DNA from: Thermoplasmata archaeon
GTDB lineage: Archaea > Thermoplasmatota > Thermoplasmata > Thermoplasmatales > Thermoplasmataceae
Assembly (NCBI GenBank): GCA_021818675.1
Contig: JAKATR010000080.1
Span: 1 to 35,910 of the forward strand
Direction of reading: 5' to 3'
DNA length: 35,910 nucleotides
The first letter of the stretch is position 1, and the number at the start of each line of letters is the position of its first letter. The position numbers were made by a program, and so were the translations under genes. Below, in pieces: positions 34,061-35,910 of this stretch. The notes beneath the pieces are model-generated. The model was given only the letters and a program-made list of their open reading frames with translations, made no database searches and was not told where the DNA came from.

Positions 34061-35070
34061 AGTGCATCACCCTTTTCTTCTTTGATAATCCAGGTCATTT
34101 CTTTATAAACATCATCATACATGCTTTCCGGTTTCGGTGGTGGAATCTTCTCCCTCTCATCGAACTTCTGGTCAACTATTCTCTTGGCCTCAGATTTCAT
34201 TTTGTCTATGATCTCATCTGTGATATATCCAAGATCCTTCAACCTCTTCTCAGCTATAACTATTGGATCTTTTTCGCTTCCCTCAGTAATCCCTTCAGAT
34301 CTATACTTTGAAGGATCATCGGAGGTTGAGTGAGGCCCGATTCTATAGCTGACAGCTTCGATTAATACTGGTCCCTTACCGGAACGTGCTCTGTCAACCG
34401 CATCTTTGGCCACTTTGAACGTTTCAACGAAATCGTTCCCATCTACCTTTACACCATAAGCTCCATAGGCTTCGGCTTTCTTCCAGATTTCAACCTTGGT
34501 CTGTTTCTCAACAGGTAGAGATATTGCCCATTGATTGTTTTCGCACAGAAAAATAACGGGAAGATCATAAACTGAAGCAAGATTCAGGGCAGCATGGAAA
34601 TCGGGGGTGGACGTTGAGCCATCGCCAAAAGTTGTAACCACCACTTTATTTTCCTTTCTATGTTTAATTGCGTATGCTGCACCTACAGCAAGTGGCAAGT
34701 TAGTGGCTACCGGGCTCTGAACAGACATAAAGTTCTGCGCCTTGGCATTGTAGTGCGAAGGCATTTGCCTTCCCTTAGCGGAATCTTCGCTGTTCCCCAT
34801 AATCTGATCCAGAAGTACTTCTACAGGAACCCCTCTATGGATCATAAACGGCACATCCCTGTAATATTCGTAAACCAGATCATCAGGGTTCAGTGCCATG
34901 GATACGCCTACCTGCGTAGCCTCCTGGCCAATGGTTGGGGTATAGAATCCGACCCTTCCCTGACGCTGGGCAGTTACAATCTTTTTATCAAACATTCTTG
35001 AAAGTAACATTGAACTGTACGCTCTCATGAACACATCTTTTTCTTCCTGACCGTTAAAAACTTCTGTCAT
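34057..35070 (-). CDS. 2-oxoacid dehydrogenase E1 component, alpha subunit
   Basis: A 337-residue subunit that decarboxylates the 2-oxoacid with thiamine diphosphate. GRVGFYTPTIGQEATQVGVS, the ThDP motif GDGSTSTPDFHAALNLASVY ending at LPVIFLCENNQWAIS (about residues 148-182), and the phosphorylation-loop-like YRIGPHSTSDDPSKYRS (about 244-260) are standard. GRQMPSHYNAK is close to branched-chain and archaeal members. Its ATG overlaps the lipA stop (ATGA). Alpha/beta split E1 with lipoyl E2 marks this as the bacterial-type complex rather than the archaeal ferredoxin oxidoreductase. Confidence 0.95.
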   Translation of the reverse strand: MTEVFNGQEEKDVFMRAYSSMLLSRMFDKKIVTAQRQGRVGFYTPTIGQEATQVGVSMALNPDDLVYEYYRDVPFMIHRGVPVEVLLDQIMGNSEDSAKGRQMPSHYNAKAQNFMSVQSPVATNLPLAVGAAYAIKHRKENKVVVTTFGDGSTSTPDFHAALNLASVYDLPVIFLCENNQWAISLPVEKQTKVEIWKKAEAYGAYGVKVDGNDFVETFKVAKDAVDRARSGKGPVLIEAVSYRIGPHSTSDDPSKYRSEGITEGSEKDPIVIAEKRLKDLGYITDEIIDKMKSEAKRIVDQKFDEREKIPPPKPESMYDDVYKEMTWIIKEEKGDAL

Positions 35071-35910
35071 CTAATCAACCTCCTGGAAGCCCAGGCTTCT
35101 GCAGCTTTGTATGATGTCCTCACAAGTGGCCCTGAAGCCACAAAGGAGAACCCTTTTTCATACCCTATCTTCTCAAACATCTTGAATCTCTCCATTGAAC
35201 AGTATTCAGTAACTTCTATCTGCTTCTTTGATGGTCTCAGATATTGACCTATGGTCAAAATATCCACACCCACACCCCTTAAATCATCCATCGTTTCTTC
35301 CACTTCATGATCCAATTCTCCGTGTCCCAGCATGATGGATGATTTTGTTATAAGCGTGTTATTTCTCTCCTTGAAATATTTCAACACTTTTAAAGATTGC
35401 TCATAGCTGGCTCTATGATCCCTGATTGTGGGAGTCAGTCTTCTTACCGTTTCCACATTGTGTGCCAGAACATCCGGTTTTGATTGCAAAATATTCTCCA
35501 ATAAATCCTCTCTTCCCGTAAAATCTGGAATCAGTGCCTCAACGAGAACACCTGACATCCTTACCTCATTAATCACCCTGGAATAATGAACAGAACCCTG
35601 ATCGGGAAGATCGTCCCGATCCACAGATGTAATAACTGCATATTTTAAATTCATAGCAATGACGGAATCTCTTACTTTCACCGGTTCTTCCGGATCGACA
35701 GGTAACATTCCTCCATGTGTTACTGAGCAGAATCTGCAACCTCTTGAACAGTTGCTTCCTAAAATCATGAATGTAGCCGTTCCCGAATCCCAGCACTCCG
35801 CTATATTGGGACATCTGGCCTCCTGACAAACCGTATGAAGATTTTTTTCCATAAGATTGTTCTTAATGGAAATATAATTTTCCCCCGAGGGAATATTAAC
35901 CTTAACGTAG
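35067..35910 (-). CDS. lipA: lipoyl synthase LipA (5' end beyond window)
   Basis: A radical-SAM enzyme that inserts two sulfurs into the octanoyl group placed by LipB. The auxiliary-cluster cysteines are in CQEARCPNIAEC (C-x4-C-x5-C) and the SAM cluster in CSRGCRFC (C-x3-C-x2-C); SVDRDDLPDQGS, DVLAHNVETVRRLTPTIRD, KSSIMLGHGE and IGQYLRPSKKQI are conserved, and VRTSYKA is the C-terminal Ser-donating motif. An ATG at 35852 gives 261 residues, but the frame stays open to the window edge and the extra residues KVNIPSGENYISIKNNL match the usual N-terminus, so the true start is outside. First visible gene of the dehydrogenase operon. Confidence 0.95.
   Translation of the reverse strand, partial: YVKVNIPSGENYISIKNNLMEKNLHTVCQEARCPNIAECWDSGTATFMILGSNCSRGCRFCSVTHGGMLPVDPEEPVKVRDSVIAMNLKYAVITSVDRDDLPDQGSVHYSRVINEVRMSGVLVEALIPDFTGREDLLENILQSKPDVLAHNVETVRRLTPTIRDHRASYEQSLKVLKYFKERNNTLITKSSIMLGHGELDHEVEETMDDLRGVGVDILTIGQYLRPSKKQIEVTEYCSMERFKMFEKIGYEKGFSFVASGPLVRTSYKAAEAWASRRLIR

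Noticed and set aside
1-35910. CRISPR array or cas genes
   Set aside because: No regularly spaced direct repeats and no Cas-like proteins were seen in any part of the window.

Overview
This window is chromosomal DNA from a wall-less acidophilic archaeon, most likely of the order Thermoplasmatales (Thermoplasma/Ferroplasma/Cuniculiplasma type). The inference rests on an archaeal A-type ATP synthase, isopentenyl phosphate kinase with type 2 IPP isomerase, a Thermoplasma-type ribose-phosphate pyrophosphokinase, a bacterial-type 2-oxoacid dehydrogenase complex, AT-rich DNA with TATA boxes placed for leaderless or short-leader transcripts, and a glycosylation-site-rich membrane-anchored cupredoxin. 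The species was not identified.

Layout. 1-1.7 kb: tRNA-Ala(UGC) overlapping the 3' end of a phosphate-symporter-like MFS gene. 1.8-4.2 kb: an isoprenoid operon (IPK, IDI-2) with a ZPR1 zinc-finger gene overlapping its end. 4.2-8.7 kb: an unknown gene, a nucleotide-sugar epimerase, a cupredoxin with an odd metal site, a PLP aminotransferase and an unknown 210-aa gene. 8.7-17.1 kb: the complete A1A0 ATP synthase operon on the minus strand, K-E-C-F-A-B-D-[45-aa membrane peptide]-H-I, driven from a TATA box at about 17.1 kb. 17.1-19.1 kb: a gene-poor, decayed stretch with IS200/IS605-like hairpins, an orphan coding-like frame and a frameshifted M48 membrane peptidase. 19.2-25.3 kb: a tiny CWC-type cysteine-rich protein, Lrp regulator plus crotonase, Prs plus KptA, an old-yellow-enzyme-like flavoprotein and a second MFS transporter. 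25.4-29.3 kb: tRNA-Pro(UGG), two fragments of IS5-type transposase in opposite orientations, two DNA methyltransferases without a visible nuclease, a zinc-ribbon membrane protein and a decayed spacer. 29.3-35.9 kb: a small unknown gene, then the minus-strand operon lipA (cut by the window edge)-E1alpha-E1beta-E2-E3-lipB.

How the parts work together. The ATP synthase operon provides all the classical A-type subunits, and its gene order is a rotation of the usual H-I-K-E-C-F-A-B-D order, with a small extra membrane protein at the joint. The 2-oxoacid dehydrogenase operon carries both the enzyme complex and its own lipoyl-assembly pair (LipB transfers octanoyl, LipA inserts sulfur), so complex and cofactor are made together. 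IPK and IDI-2 complete the archaeal route to IPP and DMAPP for lipid synthesis. The two accessory, rearranged zones (17.1-19.1 and 25.5-29.3 kb) are where transposon debris, broken genes and the methyltransferases lie. I did not find a clearly new defence or mobile system. The best candidates for something undescribed are the 45-aa ATPase-operon peptide, the cupredoxin with a C-x3-C site lacking the second histidine, and the orphan methyltransferase pair.
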